DNA of 64,000 nucleotides, taken from positions 886,410,001-886,474,000 of the forward strand of contig CM057456.1 of assembly GCA_016271365.2 (NCBI GenBank). The letters run 5' to 3'. The translations under genes and the position numbers were made by a program. Source of the stretch: Neoceratodus forsteri (Eukaryota; Chordata; Ceratodontiformes; Ceratodontidae). Below, in pieces: positions 12,588 to 25,004 of the stretch; position 1 is the first letter of the stretch, and every line of letters begins with the position of its first letter. The notes beneath the pieces were generated by a model. The model saw only the letters and a list, made by a program, of their open reading frames with translations, was not told the DNA's origin and ran no database searches.

Positions 12588-13600
12588 TTGGCGGCAGACC
12601 CAGCAAGACCCGATGGTCCCCCAAAGTATCAGTGCCACACCAGCACTACAGTAGGAATGGAAGGGCCAATTGACCAGCTGAGTAGCAATATGGCCAGCAA
12701 ACCGCAGAAGCAATCATCAGAAGCACTCATCTATGAGCTTAAAAATGAGGTCCAGGTGGGAATTGAAAATGTCACTGCCCAGCTGGCGCACTTGCAGAGA
12801 ATGCTGAATAGCCTGGGGAGATTGTAGAAACTCAAAGAAAAAGACTGAGTGATATAGAGTCCTAGCTGAGGGCAAGAGAGGACTGGGAAGCCAAGATAAC
12901 AGCAGCTTTAGCCCAAGAACCGGACACTGAATCCCTTTGGGACATTTTTGATGATCACAAGAATCGGGAAAGATGCAACAATGTGCAAATTATTGGCCTC
13001 CCTGAGGGCGTGGAGGGCACATACTACATCAAATTCCTGACTTTATGGCTCCCCTAGATACTATGCCTACCAGAGGCCACCCACTTGGACGTCCAAAGAG
13101 CACATCTCTTACCTGGCAAGCAACCAAGTCTGAAAGAATGCCCCAGGCATTTCTTAATAAAATTCCTGAGGTATCAGGATCACCAGAGAGTGTTGTAGGA
13201 GGCAAGGAAAGTGGGTACACTGAGAATTCAAAACAAAACCTTGAACATCTTCCTGGACTACTCTAGTCATCTATAACAGTTCTTCAAATAGGCCTTCAGT
13301 GAGGTAAAGAAATGTCTACATGCACTGCAATAGCCATTTCCCTTGATCTGCTCTGCTTGACTCATCATCCAATGCCAGGAGATGCTCCCAAAGGTATTTA
13401 CTGGTCCATCAGTGGCAAGAGAAGGATGCACCTCTGCAAGAAGGAACAGCCCTTCAACATAAGAAGAAAGGACATTCTTATTTTGCTCCTTTTTTTCTTG
13501 AACCTGAGAGGTGAGAGGGAAGGGAATGGGGGGTGAGGGGGTATAACTTTGGGCCTGCAACCAATCTGGGAGGATGGGGCACACGGGCCAAGGCAGCTCT
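12588..13600 (+). pseudogene. L1-type ORF1 (RNA-binding protein), decayed
   Basis: The first frame (12588-12827) is a hydrophilic N-terminus ending in a heptad-like coiled coil (LKNEVQVGIENVTAQLAHLQ). After stops near 12825 and 12865 the RRM-like domain is recognisable by CNNVQIIGLPEGVEG (12977-13018). Further on, in other frames, come the C-terminal-domain blocks LDVQRAH, PRHFLIKFLRYQD and IFLDYS (about 13080-13265). L1 ORF1 proteins form coiled-coil trimers that bind the element RNA. It begins about 50 bp after the CR1 tail. Confidence 0.75.
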
Positions 13601-13604
13601 CCAT

Positions 13605-14655
13605 CAGTACTTGATAAACTTTACATAGCAGTTTTTTTTTTTAATAACACTATATCATGATGAGTTCAGTGTGCCTTGCTGATCCCTATCCTTCAAACTA
13701 TAGTCTATCCTACTGTATGCCTAAATAACAGTTTGATGTGGGCACTACAACTGTCGTGGCAGGAAAAGGAGTGACAGGGGCTTATCAACAGCAGGTTCCC
13801 AAGGCCCAAAGAAGTAGAGACCATGTGGCACACCCCCAGCTTCTCCCTACATGAACACTGTTCACCTATGAGACTTAAATCCATTCACTGCATTTTGTAA
13901 CCCCCTTTCTAGTTCCTAACATTAATGTTCTTGTTCAGACTTTTTGCTGTTTGCTGTTTTCCATGGATTAAACCGTTTAGTTGGAAATGAGGGACCTGTT
14001 CCCATTTGTATCACAACCTGGTACATGTTGACCTTCCTGCAGACACTTTTGCAGGGACAGATGGAGGACTAATGCACTTACAAGTTGGGACACATGCCTT
14101 TACAAGACTGTTTGGTCAGTTATACTACCCACCTGGACTGGAATAATTGGACAGCTAACACATTTTCCATTAACTTGGTACTGTGTAATGTTTATGTGGT
14201 GGTGGGGGAGGGCAAACTATGGTATAAGATTCCTTTTACCTAGGTAATAGAGTTACGAGTATTTCCTCATAAAGGAGGGCATTGTCTAAAAGGAGCCACG
14301 GTGGGGATGTGTGTTATTTCCAGAAGCATAGTGTGACTCAGCAATACTGGCAGACTCTAACCACACATAGGGTAATGGGGGGGTCCTGGGACAGGCCCCA
14401 TGGAATGGGGCCTGTGGTGATTCTCCCCTATCCATACTCCCCAAACATGGCCTCAAGGATAATTGGATGGGCAGTGGGGTCATCTCCCCCCAAGCAGAGC
14501 AAAATAGTTCTTACAGAGTTAAAATGGGGATGTAACCCCATCCTGTATGGTGAGGGAAGCTGTCGCAGGTAAGTGGGTATGAAGATAATACTGGACACAG
14601 TAATAGGGTACAACACACTCGCAGTGTGTCTTATTTTATGCAAAGTAGAAAAAAA
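13605..14655 (+). other. Probable L1 inter-ORF or unassigned sequence
   Basis: No recognisable domain. A poly(T)-rich run occurs at 13630-13642. The segment lies between the L1-type ORF1 and an inverted L2-type insertion, so some of it may be remnant L1 sequence, but I cannot demonstrate that from motifs. Confidence 0.35.
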
Positions 14656-14659
14656 TACA

Positions 14660-15603
14660 TTTTCATTTTTTTTATTTTATTGGAATCTAGGATTACAAAT
14701 ATCTTTGAGCAGGAACTGCTCATTTAACAAAGGTTCCACGTTAAGAAAATGGAGAATAAACATACAAACAAAGGCCGGCAAAATTATACAGTTACACAAT
14801 AAAACAAAGCAAGATACTGAGGCTTAGGTAATTACAGTGCCACAAAATGTGCCAAAGTTAAGTAGAATGACATACCATCCAAGGGCAACCTTAGAAATAA
14901 GAGCAGCTGGTGAGAGGGTGGGGGGGTTACGCAGGCTGGAAGCCTGTTGTCGGAGGGTAAAGGGTTAGGGTAAGAGCACTCACGGGGAGGGAGAGGAGGG
15001 GAGGGTAGATGTCAGTAAGTACCAGGGAGGGGGGTGAGGAAAGGGAGTGGGTGGGAGGCAGTGAGAAGGAGGGCATGGCGGGGAGGGTAGATGTCCCGTC
15101 TAAAGAAAGGGGGCAGTGAGCGTGGGGCCCCAGATTAGGTGAAGCAGTCACAATGACTAGTTGAAACGAGATAAAGTCAGAGTTGTCTCTTAAACGGGAC
15201 AAGAGCACCAGCAGTAAGAGTTTCTTTGTTGAGAGCAATGTACCACTGAGGAGCTCTGTGGACAAAAGCCCTCAGGCCCATGGTAGTATTGCATCTGGGG
15301 ACAAGGAAGGTTTGTTGTTGTGAGCTTCTAGTTTGCTGAGTGCTGTGGTGGCCAGTGAGGAGCTTTTCAATGCCTAGGGACATGACCCCAAGGAGGACTT
15401 TTTTGGCTAAGAGGCAGGTTTGATACTGGATCTGGTTGATGAGTTGGAAGCCATCCTGCCCAAGCGTACAGGTCACAAGTGTGTGTAAGTCGGTCCGCCT
15501 CCATTAGAAGTCTGCATGCTTTGTTGAGAGCAACTGTAATTCTGCGGAGGTTACAGGCAGAGCCGTAGACTGTTAGCCCACAATCAATGATAAATGATAA
15601 CAT
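14660..15603 (-). mobile_element. L2/CR1-type LINE 3' fragment
   Basis: On the minus strand the frame from 15603 contains IDCGLTVYGSACNLRRI followed by the Q/LNKACRLLMEA block. After a frameshift (about 15400) it continues with TRSSQQQTFLVPRC, MGLRAFVHRAPQWY and FKRQL. This is the usual C-terminal end of Jockey-group LINE ORF2 proteins (compare the 25005-27599 element, which ends VPRCKTSKG...FSHVAP). An A-rich tail (complement of ATTTTTTTTATTTTATTGG) marks the 3' end near 14660. It is 5'-truncated. Confidence 0.7.
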
Positions 15604-18080
15604 AAATTAATAGAAATAAAACAGTTCAAACAGAACAATAAAATAAACAATAGCTCAAGGCTATTTCACCTTACATCAGGTAACTCAAAAACAATTCCTC
15701 AGCTTTTCTGCTGTTAGAGATAATTACCTGTTCAGGCACAGGTCCATCTGCTTACCTTCCTCCAGGTAAATGAAACTGGCTATGCAGCTAATCTGACTCT
15801 TGGTGTTTGAGGAAGGCTTATATAGCCCTCCCACTTATGGGAAGGTCCCTCCCATAGCATCCAATTAGTTCTAGAATGGTCCCTAAATAGGGGAACTCCT
15901 CTATTACATAATGAGGTTTTACTTTTGGGAAGTCCCTCTATAGGAAATCCCCTTCCTGAGGTCTTGCTAACAGGTCAGCACCTATTTTCTAAATAAGCAA
16001 ACAGTGCAAACATTTATTTCATTTATACATGTGCTGCATTATTATAGTATATAGACACTAGCCCTTTAATTTATATCTCAGGGCTCTATACATAATGGGG
16101 CTCATTTAGAGACCTGTAGTGCCTCTTTATTCTGTAATTTGTTTAATTTCTTTATTGTGTTTAGTTTATCTTGCAGTCCTCTCCTTCTTCTGAGGGCTAC
16201 TTCAACTGTATAACATTTCCACATACATAGGGATGTTCCTGTGCCTTTTAATAATTTGTTTTCTTCGTTGCAGCACAGCAGCAGACTGCTAGACAATCAT
16301 TATCTATCCGTTCTGCTTTGGGGCTCTGCATAGCTTTGGTAAGTCCCGTTTTATTTCTTTTTATACTGGGATGCAGCTTTTATGTCCAGGGACAGCATAG
16401 ACCCTTTTTATTTTCAAGCTGTCGCTTTTCAGAGCACACAGATTACTCAGGAAAGACTGCCTCTCTAGCAGGCTGGACTGGCTGCACAAATGCCACAGAC
16501 TCCTCTATGGCTGGCTGGCAAAATTCTACAGCATATTTTATACCAAAGCCAGCAGCCAGGAGTCCTAATAATACAGAGGCATCAGTAATCATTTACACAG
16601 ATACCAAGTGGCAGCAAAAGTAAAAGTTAAAGTTTGCCACTCGGTCCAAACAGTTCCTGCTTCAATGCAGGATTTCTTTGGCATAACGTTCTACGTAACA
16701 ACGGAGCGGCAGCAAAATAATTTAAACAAGAGAGACATAATGCCACTCCGTTATACTCATATTCCACCTATCAGAGTGGATGTTATTTTGTATTTAACTG
16801 TCATTTTAAACATTTCTGCACCATATATATAAAAATGGCATAAACATTAACTTAATTAAGCACTGCAGCACTTTAAACTCATAATATGGCACAAAATGCA
16901 CTCTATGCACTTAATTTAACCAGCACTTTATATACTTAAAGGCACTTTATATCTTTGGCATTTAATGCCATACATGCACCTTATTTCATTCTTGCCAGCT
17001 GGCCTTAGCCTGGTGTATTATTTTGGGAAGTTCCTGTTGAGGGATTGAAATATGGACATTGGAAATAAAAGTAGTAGGAAAAAAGTTTAGTGAGAGAAAG
17101 AAAAGACTGATGTTGGTGGCCAACCTACATTAGGGGTGGAAAAAGATAAAGTATAGTATAGGAAGATACTGTTGCACAATAGATTTCAGTAGGAAAAAGA
17201 AGATAGGAAAGGCATCCCTCCACCGGGGCTTTTAAGACACCCATATTAGCTCCAGGTGGATCCAAAATAAGCGTCATGACTGGATGCATTAATTCCAAAT
17301 GCCAGTTTCTGCTGGTCACACCACATGAGTCACACTAGCGGATCCTCAAAGGCTCTTTCCAAGCAGCGTGGGGGATTGTTAAATCCTTTGGGATTCAGAG
17401 AATGGGGTGGGGCAGGTCGTCCCTCTCCTGATAAGTTAGTTGCTGCAGGGGTGGGACTTGGAGCACATTGCTTGCCATTTTGGGAAAGGGGAGATTGAAA
17501 ACTTGGAGCTGGGGAAGTGGGACAAGGAAAAGTTGGAGTTTTCTTTAGCAGTCTTCAAGTTTATATGCTGACCTGCTGGGAGGGAGTTTTTTTAATGTTG
17601 ATGGGATCCAGAGAACGAGGGGAAGGGGAGTAGCAGAGGTGGGTTTGATGTGTTAGGTTTTGTTCTGGTTAAACCAAAAAGGCTAGGCCAGCCCCTTGGG
17701 GAGAAAAAGGAAAAAACTTGGACTGTGGAGGATGCCACCCGCCTTGCACTGCAAGCTCTGAACCACTGACCCGCAGCACCCCCAGGAACTGTATCCCATC
17801 GTCCAATGGAAGAAAGGGCCTCTTCTAGAAGGCCCCTCCCTGGGGGGGAAATCCGGAGTGGAACACCGGGTCATGTAAGTCCAGAGGCGGTGGATCATGG
17901 GGCTGGACATGGGGTAGGGATGAAGGGGGCTGGTCCACTGAGGAGATAAAAGTACAGCAAATTAAAAAAAAGATATATAAGCCAAAAAGGCTTGACAGTT
18001 CTCATGAATGAGGAATGGGTGAAGGGAGAGATGCAATGTTGGTACCCCCCCCCCATATGACTCAATCTATCAAGAGGTGC
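15604..18080. other. Unassigned sequence between L1-type ORF1 and ORF2
   Basis: No domain-bearing frame. The segment 15690-16000 contains TTATATAGCCCTCCC and could be part of an LTR, but no terminal repeats could be paired. The 17640-17930 part is GC-richer than its surroundings. An A run at 17963-17972 may mark the end of a small retroposed insert. Confidence 0.35.
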
Positions 18081-18084
18081 CTAC

Positions 18085-18790
18085 AGGTAGTGATGTAGAA
18101 TGTTAAAAGGCTAAAACCTGTTACTAAAAGAAAGAAAATCTGATCATATCTGAAGGTGAAAAGTGACATCTTGCAGGAAACAAATATGGTACTGGAGGAG
18201 TCAGCCAAAATAAATAAATCATGGGGAGGGACACTATTCACAGCCTCCTTTACTTCAAAAGCCAGAGAAGTAGCAATTTGGGTTTCAACTGAACTGCAGG
18301 TTTGGCTCATCAAGCAGCTGGCCAATACCCAAGGCCAGTTGTTAATTATGGAGCTGGAAATGGTGAGAGAGCTAGTCACAGCAGTTGTAGTATATGGTCT
18401 CAACTTCAACCATCCAGATCTATTTCACCAGTTGGCTGACACCCTGGCTTCCTTCCATGACAAGGTCTTAATTGGGGGAGACTTTAACACCCCATGGGAC
18501 TCAGCAATAGACAGATCCTATCCCATGGTGAGTAATGCCTGGCTTCCGAGGAGCTCAGCCACTCTGAGGAACCTGACAAGGGAGGAAGCTCTGGTCAAAA
18601 TATGGAGATATCTGCACCCGACAGGCAGGAAGTTCTCCTTTTACTTTTTTGCCCATTAGCTTTACACTCACATTGACTCTATACTAGTGGCCTCAAACTT
18701 ACACCAAAGAGTCATGTTAGCCACCTATGGTCCAATACTGTACTCCAACCATGCTCCTCTGATGGTGGAACTGGGGGTTGGAGATGCCTT
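18085..18790 (+). pseudogene. L1-type ORF2 endonuclease domain
   Basis: A degraded start (NVKRLKPVTKRKKI, with a stop just before it) is followed in the 18156-18659 frame by DILQETN (the LQET block with the catalytic glutamate), VVVYGLNFNH and VLIGGDFNTPWD (GDFN block, about 18470). The segment after the stop at 18659 (IDSILVASNL and LYSNHAPLMVEL, about 18670-18775) holds the D-x-I and SDH-equivalent blocks; the latter reads SNH, so an aspartate is lost. Together these identify the L1/Tx1-type apurinic endonuclease. Confidence 0.8.
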
Positions 18791-21790
18791 CCCCCACCCC
18801 CACTGAGGCAGTGGCAGCTTGATCAACAACTTCTCTTGGACCTGGATTTTAAGATCAAAATGTCCTCTTCTGTGCAAGAATTCTGTACGTTCAATAAAAG
18901 AGGGGATACCACTGCCTCCACAAAATGGGAGGTTTTGAAGGCTTTTGCCGGGGCGGGGGGGGGGTGGCCATGGCCACAGCCTCTGCAAAAACCAAAAAGG
19001 AAGCCCAGAAAGACAAGGAATTAGAGGGGCAAGTGGTTCAGCTGGAAAAATATATTATGGTTATAGGACTGGTGGCCAATATGGGGTCCTCAAGATGCCT
19101 TAAAGGTCAATTGATCCTACTCATTTCTGCCCTCACTGAAATAAATATTTTACTAGCCTGGGCTGAGCCTGAGGCCTACTTCAAGGGTGACAGAGCTGGA
19201 AAATGGCTCTCATGGCAGATAAAGAAGCAGGAGGCAGATAAGACTATCCTTGGCATTACAATGTACAGATGGTACTATCTCTTCAGGCCGACAAGATATA
19301 GGAGAGGCTTTTGCCTCCTTCTGCTCTTCATTATACAGTACTGAGGTACTGTACTACTGGGCTCCACACTGATGCTTTTCTAGACTCACTGGCCCTCCCT
19401 ACACTGGCAGAGGATCTCAGGGAAGACCTAGCATGTCCCCTGTCAACATCAGAGAACCTGGCAGCAGTCTGGAGGTCTAGTTCAGGGAAGAATCAAGACC
19501 CAGCTGGACTCCCTATCAAGTTCTATACAGAATTCTGAAGCGACCTGGCAGAGCCAGTGAGGACATGATCCAGGAAGCCCTGGAGTCAGACAAGCTTCTG
19601 CAGACCATAACCGTGGCCACAGTAATAGTCATTCCAATGCCAGTCAAGGACCCTAATCTATGTGGCTCATACTGACCCATATCTCTGCTTAGTGAAGATA
19701 CAAGACCATAGCTAAAATCCTGGTGAGTCACGTGGAGGGGGTCCTCCTGAGCCTAGTACACCCAGATCAGAAATGTTTTATTAACGGAAGGCAGGCAAAG
19801 CATAACATATGGTAGACCTTAAACATCATGTGGAGATGGTCCGAGGTAGTTGCTCAGCCTGGTCTCCTGGCCCTGGATACCAAGAAAACCTTTGACTGGG
19901 TCGAGTGGCCCTTCAAATTCACCACCCTGGAGAGATCCAGCTTAGGCCCAAGGATACATACCTGGATAGTAATACTGCATGAATCACCAAAGGCCCAGGT
20001 ACTGAGTATTGGACACTTGTCGACTCCATTCCATCTCATAAAGGGACACTTCAGGGGTGTCCCCTCTTTCCTCTCCTTTGTGTCCTCACCACTGAACCTC
20101 TAGCCAGAGACATTCAAGCCAACTGGGACATTTATGACCTCCATCACCGGGTGACCTAGCATACAATCGCACTTTTTGCTGATGATATCCTGCTGTTCTA
20201 GGCTGACCCTACAGCAGCAGTTCCAGCACTGACCAAACTCTTTGAAATGTATAGACCTGTTTCTGGCCACAAGCTTAACTGAGCCAAATGCAAGTGGATC
20301 ACAGTAGGCAAAGGGGGGACCCCACACAGACTGTGGGTACTACCCTGGCCCCAGTGCATAAAGTATTTGGGAATTTGCCTCCCTAAAAAAATGTTCACCA
20401 CTGGGCACATTAATTACCAACCATTGTTAAAAAAAAAATTAAAACTGATTGTGACAGGTGACATATACCTCCCCTCACCCTAACTGGTACAGTGAACTGT
20501 GTCAAAATGTGCATTCTGCCTCAATGCCTCTAACTCTCAATCTTTACCTGTGCACCTGCCGGCAAAGGTCTTTGCTGCCCTGAAGGAATACCTGCGTGGC
20601 CTCCTTTGACAGGGCAAGACAGCCTGAGTCATGCAGGACACCCTGTGACTTTCACTTAGGGAGGGGGACCTAGGCCCTCTGAATTTTAGATTTTACTATG
20701 TGGCTACCCAAATAACCTTCTAAAAGAACTGGAATTCCTAGAATGTGAAAAGTCAGCACGGGTAGAGCAGGAAGAGGAACCCTTTGGCTCATCCCTCCTC
20801 TGCTTCCTCCTGGCACTGGCACTGATGGATGGCCATATAAAACCCATAGTAAACCTTTTCACCAGACTAGGTGGACCAAGCGGTCCTTATCTGCCATCAA
20901 AGTCTATGTTTCTATGTTAACCTTAGCCAGGATCTGGTTGGTGGTGCAATCCATCATCAAACATCCAAAGACTCCCTCCCCAGAAGCAGACATACTCCAT
21001 GCCACTGGCAACATACTCCACCTAGCCCTCCAATCTCTAGCACACCTAAGCAGTTGAGAGTGATGGGCCCCTCCTGTATGAGTTCTTTATTTGAAGAGGG
21101 AACCTTGCTAACCTACAAGACACTGTTGATCCAGTATGGTCCAAAAGCCAGAGACTTTTTCACTTACTACAGATAAGAAGTCACCCAGAGAAACACCTTC
21201 CACATCCTAATGCCACCCCAACTTGATCCCCAGTGGAGGAAATACTACCAGACCATAGACCCATGGCCAGACCAATGAGACAAGGCTATGCCCTATAACT
21301 GGGCAGTCTACAAGATGCACTAGAAGCCCTCTACCACAAATGGGAAAATGACATGGGAGGCCAGGTCTGGACAGCAGAGGACTGGTCCTTAACCCTGCAG
21401 GCAACTGAAACCTGCTCTGTTAGCAACAGGCTGCAACAAATACATTTCAACATCCTACACCGTACATACTGTACCCCCAGCTTAGCCCATAAACTAGATC
21501 CCACCAAATCAGAGGACTGCCTTAAGTGAAAAGTGAGCAAAGGGACCTTTTACCATATGATTTGGTCCTGCTCAAGGATACAGGTACTGTATACTGGGGG
21601 GGGGATTGTTTCTCTTCTGTTGAGAACACTGGGAAGATCGCATGATCATACACCACAAGGAATCTCCATGGGCACACTTTCAGACCTAACTGGGGGGTAC
21701 ATCGACACTCTTTATGGAAACTAGGCATAGTGGTGGAGAAACAGTTGTTAGCCCAATATTGCTGTGCTGACACTACCCCACAATCACACA
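18790..21790 (+). pseudogene. L1-type ORF2 reverse transcriptase and C-terminus, decayed
   Basis: RT motifs are spread over three frames: KNQDPAGLPIKFYTEF (about 19488-19535, the GPDGL block), LALDTKKTFDWVEWPF (about 19868-19915), and LFADDILLF followed by a stop (about 20170-20200) with both catalytic aspartates, then VSGHKLN. The C-terminal half shows LPREGDLGPLNFRFYY (about 20655) and a distal GTFYHMIWSCSRI (about 21543), the position of the HxxW-type zinc-knuckle block of L1 ORF2. A 57-bp CR1 tail interrupts it at 20862-20918. Numerous stops make it non-functional. Confidence 0.8.
20862..20918 (+). mobile_element. Severely truncated CR1 3' tail nested in L1-type ORF2
   Basis: The segment contains AGACTAGGTGGACC...GTCCTTATCTGCC and ends TCTATGTTTCTATG, the same 3' end seen on the CR1 copies at 31754-31860 (minus) and 61495-61557 (plus). 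The L1-type frame reads VNLFT before it and TLARIWLVVQ after it, so only about 57 bp were inserted. Confidence 0.75.
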
Positions 21791-22284
21791 TTGGATTACT
21801 GTAGGTGAAAATCAGTGGCTTTTTAAATCTTGTTCTAGGACCATTCAAAGGTCAAAAAAGTTGTTGTACCAACGTTCTGAAGTCGCATCAATGGTACAAC
21901 TTTTTAGCCTTGTCCTGCCACCTGATTGGAGGAAACAGTGCTCTCAGAAAAAAATATCGAGAAAACATTGCAGCGCCGCTTAATGAGCACTTCACCAGTC
22001 AAGTTTGGACACAGACTTCCATAGTCGGGTCTGCGTTTCCAAAGGGTACGAATTTGTCAGTTGTTTTTTTAAGTAACTGCCACTGAGAATATGTCCGTAG
22101 GGTCGGGAGGAGATAACTGACACAGATAATCTTCATACGGTCGGGAGCAGAGCAGGACCACACTGAGCTGACCGAGCTGCCAGGACCAAGCAGGGCCATT
22201 GCATGAACACAAGGTATTAAACCTTGTGAAACAGAAGCTTGCTTTTTCTTTTATGGATTTGGGGAACCACATACTATATAAAAC
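21791..22284. other. Unassigned, with a small hairpin
   Basis: A hairpin (AAAAAAGTTGTTGTACCA against TGGTACAACTTTTTA) lies at about 21857-21906. The rest contains several CpG-bearing stretches (GGGTCGGGAG, GTCGGGAGCAG) with no recognised domain. It may be L1 3' untranslated sequence or an unrelated insert. Confidence 0.35.
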
Positions 22285-22440
22285 AGTGGATGAGTGACCA
22301 TCCACAACTAAGGTTGTGTTTCCATCTCGGGTGTTGATGACATCATGGAGACCTCTTGAGCTTCACTGTTGCGGTTTCTATGATGTCATTAACACCCTCA
22401 GTGGAAACACAGCCTTGTTGTGGATGGTCACCCATCCACT
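22285..22440. repeat. Palindromic MITE
   Basis: Arms at 22285-22345 and 22379-22440 are near-complete reverse complements, from the outer AGTGGATG/CATCCACT through GACCATCCACAAC and GTGTTTCCA to TGATGACATCAT. About 35 bp separates them. It has no coding potential. I could not identify a convincing target duplication. Confidence 0.7.
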
Positions 22441-22824
22441 ATTCTAGAACAGTCACTACTGTCATGCATGGAAATAGGGATGGTCCAGTATTCCACCCAG
22501 CAAAAATCACATAAATGAGGGAACATGGACCCCACTACAGAAGACATTAGAAGCTACATGGTTTCCAAACTTCTAGTATCAAAAAGTGCTCTTTTTCTTC
22601 TCTGCCACACCAATTATATGTATAGAAAGAATGTCAGCTCATTTCTCTCTACATTGCAGCTTTAGAGAATGAGGGTTATTACGACCCGAGATGTTCTATG
22701 AAGTTCCATCATTTGTACCAGAATCTTATTATTGTATGATGCCTGCATCTGCACTCCTCAACCTGCACCACCCTCATATGGTATGTGAACTCCTTTACCT
22801 CGTCTGACTTGTATAACTGCTCTG

Positions 22825-22868
22825 TCTGCCAATAAACAGAATCTGCAAAAAAAAAAAAACACAAAAAA
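22825..22868 (+). other. Polyadenylation signal and A-rich tail, probable L1 3' end
   Basis: AATAAA (in CCAATAAACAG) lies about 14 bp before a run of 13 As and further A-rich sequence. This is the expected layout for a retroposed 3' end on the plus strand and fits the L1-type element whose ORF2 ends near 21790. The assignment to that element is inference. Confidence 0.5.
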
Positions 22869-23310
22869 ATAATATACTCACTTGAGGAGGGAGAGGGGAA
22901 CATGACTGAAACGTTCAAGTACCTGAAAAGTATTAACAAGGTGGATACAGGGGAACTGTTCTGTCTTAGTGGGAACAAGGTCACAAGGGAAACTGCTATA
23001 AGCTGGCATGGTGAAGGTTCAAGAAAGAGGTCAGGAGACACTTCTTTACGGAATGAGTAGTGAGGAGTTGGTTGTCTCTCTGGAAACAGTGAATGGATTC
23101 AAGAGGGGGTGAGACAGTGTGAAAGGGAGGGTCAGGGTCACTGGGTGGAGGGCAAGAAAAGTGAGAAGTGGGGTGTAAGGGTTGAAGGGGCGGGGAGGCA
23201 GAGCCCACAGTAGTTGCTGAAAAGGAATGCTGCAATTTGAGCAAACTAGACAGACCAACAGGCCTTCTTCTGCTGGCTACTTTCATATGTGCATATGTAT
23301 GAGTATGCAA
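22868..23310 (+). mobile_element. CR1 LINE 3' fragment
   Basis: The frame reads MTETFKYLKSINKVD, matching the ERGDMIETFKYLRGIN block at the end of CR1 ORF2 (compare minus-strand 32040-32100 and plus-strand 55480-55526). It then continues with SGDTSLRNE and the 3' untranslated region ending GACAGACCAACAGGCC...CATATGTGCATATG. It is 5'-truncated immediately after the preceding A-rich tail. Confidence 0.65.
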
Positions 23311-24240
23311 AGAGATGGGCAGTATTACCAGTGTTCCTGCTGCAGCCTAAGTGATATTTTAGGAGCGCTAACCCCTGGATAATACATATGAAAATATACA
23401 AATACAGCTACTCTATCTCTACTTCTTCCTTTATTGTTCATTTCATAATTGCTAACTTCTGTATTCCTAAACTGTTTGAAGTTTCCCAATGTTTCATGGA
23501 TAAGCCACGCTTATCTATGGTAAGGTGGTTCCTCATACTGTAGTTCTTGGCATTATAAATTGATGTCTTGATTGGATTTTCTTTTATTTCTGTCCTGATG
23601 GGATGATTTTATTACTTACTTTTCTGTTTCTGTAAAGCCTGTATCCCCATATTGATATTTATGTTTACAGTCTCTTAGTCAGGATCTATGTAACTGAAAG
23701 TTACAGGTTTCAGATCACACTGTTTCTTAGTCATTGCTGAATATAAGAAAGTCTTACAACTCATACTGTTCAGGGTTTCATTCTTTAAAGCTCATTTACC
23801 ATTTAACTTTAAAACTACTGACCATAATTTTACCAAATTTGGGGATCTGGGGATCCTGGCACAAAGGCTGTGCAGGCTAGCTTTTTGGGTCCCTAGGTGT
23901 AAAGAATCCCAAGTGATAAGCAAATGAAAATCAGGTTTAAACACAGAAATGCCTACTCAACCCTAACTATAGTGGTGCTTTTATAGTGGCTATCACCCAT
24001 TAAAAATATGCAATACAAGGGAGGGGGGTGCCAGAGAGCTACCAAGCATTACAACTGTGTAGAGTGTTAGCTCTGATCTGCCCTCTCAGAAATTCATTAG
24101 TTTTTGAGAGAAAGAGACTGCTTGGTTCAAAAGTGCTACCTCTTGGCTTGTAATCCATTGTGTTCTTGTTTTTCAATCTGTTCACTATTATGGCGGCAAC
24201 CATTGACAGTTCATACCCATCCTGCAGACTCTTCACAGGA
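23311..24240. other. No recognisable gene
   Basis: I saw neither a domain nor a structured repeat in this stretch. Confidence 0.45.
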
Positions 24241-24242
24241 AA

Positions 24243-25004
24243 ATGGCAGCGGCACCAACAACCAGAGGCCTGACTGATCTCATGGAAATCAAACATATGA
24301 TCCGGCAGCTAATCAACAGCATTCTCTCCATAAGGGGCTCAATCTCAGCACTAGAGTAGAACACTGATGCTGTGGAAATAAGGCTGACAGATGCTGATGA
24401 ACTGTACATGGGAAAACTGGCTATTCATGCTAGATCCAGCATGACAGGACATCGAACTGCAGCAAGTGCAGATTTTGTGGGCTAGGGTGGATGACTTGGA
24501 GAACCGTGGACACCACAATAATCTGTAGCTGGTTGGGCTCCCAGAGGGGGGTCAAGGAATAGGATATGATTTCCTTTTTACAGTCAGATTTCTACTGGGA
24601 CCAGCTTTTAGAGATTGAAAGAGGATCTCAGTCCCTGGTGTCGCAATCTCAAAGAGGAGCCACCAGTAATTGGCCCATCTCCCTACTCAATGTTGATGCC
24701 AAAATCCTGGCAAAGATTATAGCTACATGACTGGAGGAGGCTTTAGCACATATCATTCATGGTTCACAGATGGGATTTATGAAAGAGAGGCAGAACTCCA
24801 ATAACCTGTGCATGGTTATTAACCTCGTGAATGGACTCAGAGATCCTCACACTCCATGGATCTTATTGCTACTGAAACCAAGAAGGTGTTCAATCTGGTG
24901 GGGTGGGACTTCTTACAAGCAGCACCGAGTGTTGTGGAAACAGGACCCCAATTCATCTCTAGGATGAAGACCCTTTACACTGCTCCCACAGCCACAGTGC
25001 TTAA
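24243..25004 (+). pseudogene. L1-type element, 5' part: ORF1 joined to RT by internal deletion
   Basis: ORF1 starts MAAAPTTRGLTDLMEIKH and runs through a coiled coil (with a stop at about 24357) to LWARVDDLENRGHHNN and LVGLPEGGQG, the L1 ORF1 RRM start (24480-24560). Only about 100 bp later the sequence is already inside ORF2 RT: SNWPISLLNVDAKILAKII (24668-24725), then HGSQMGFMKERQNSNNL. The endonuclease and first RT motifs are absent, so some 3 kb has been deleted compared with a normal L1. The RT continues to LYTAPTATVL, where it is cut by the L2-type insertion at 25004/25005. Confidence 0.75.

Noticed and set aside
15690..16000. TATA-like TTATATAG with surrounding CCCTCCC as an LTR or gene promoter
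   Set aside because: No TG...CA ends, polyadenylation signal or second copy could be paired with it; no gene follows.
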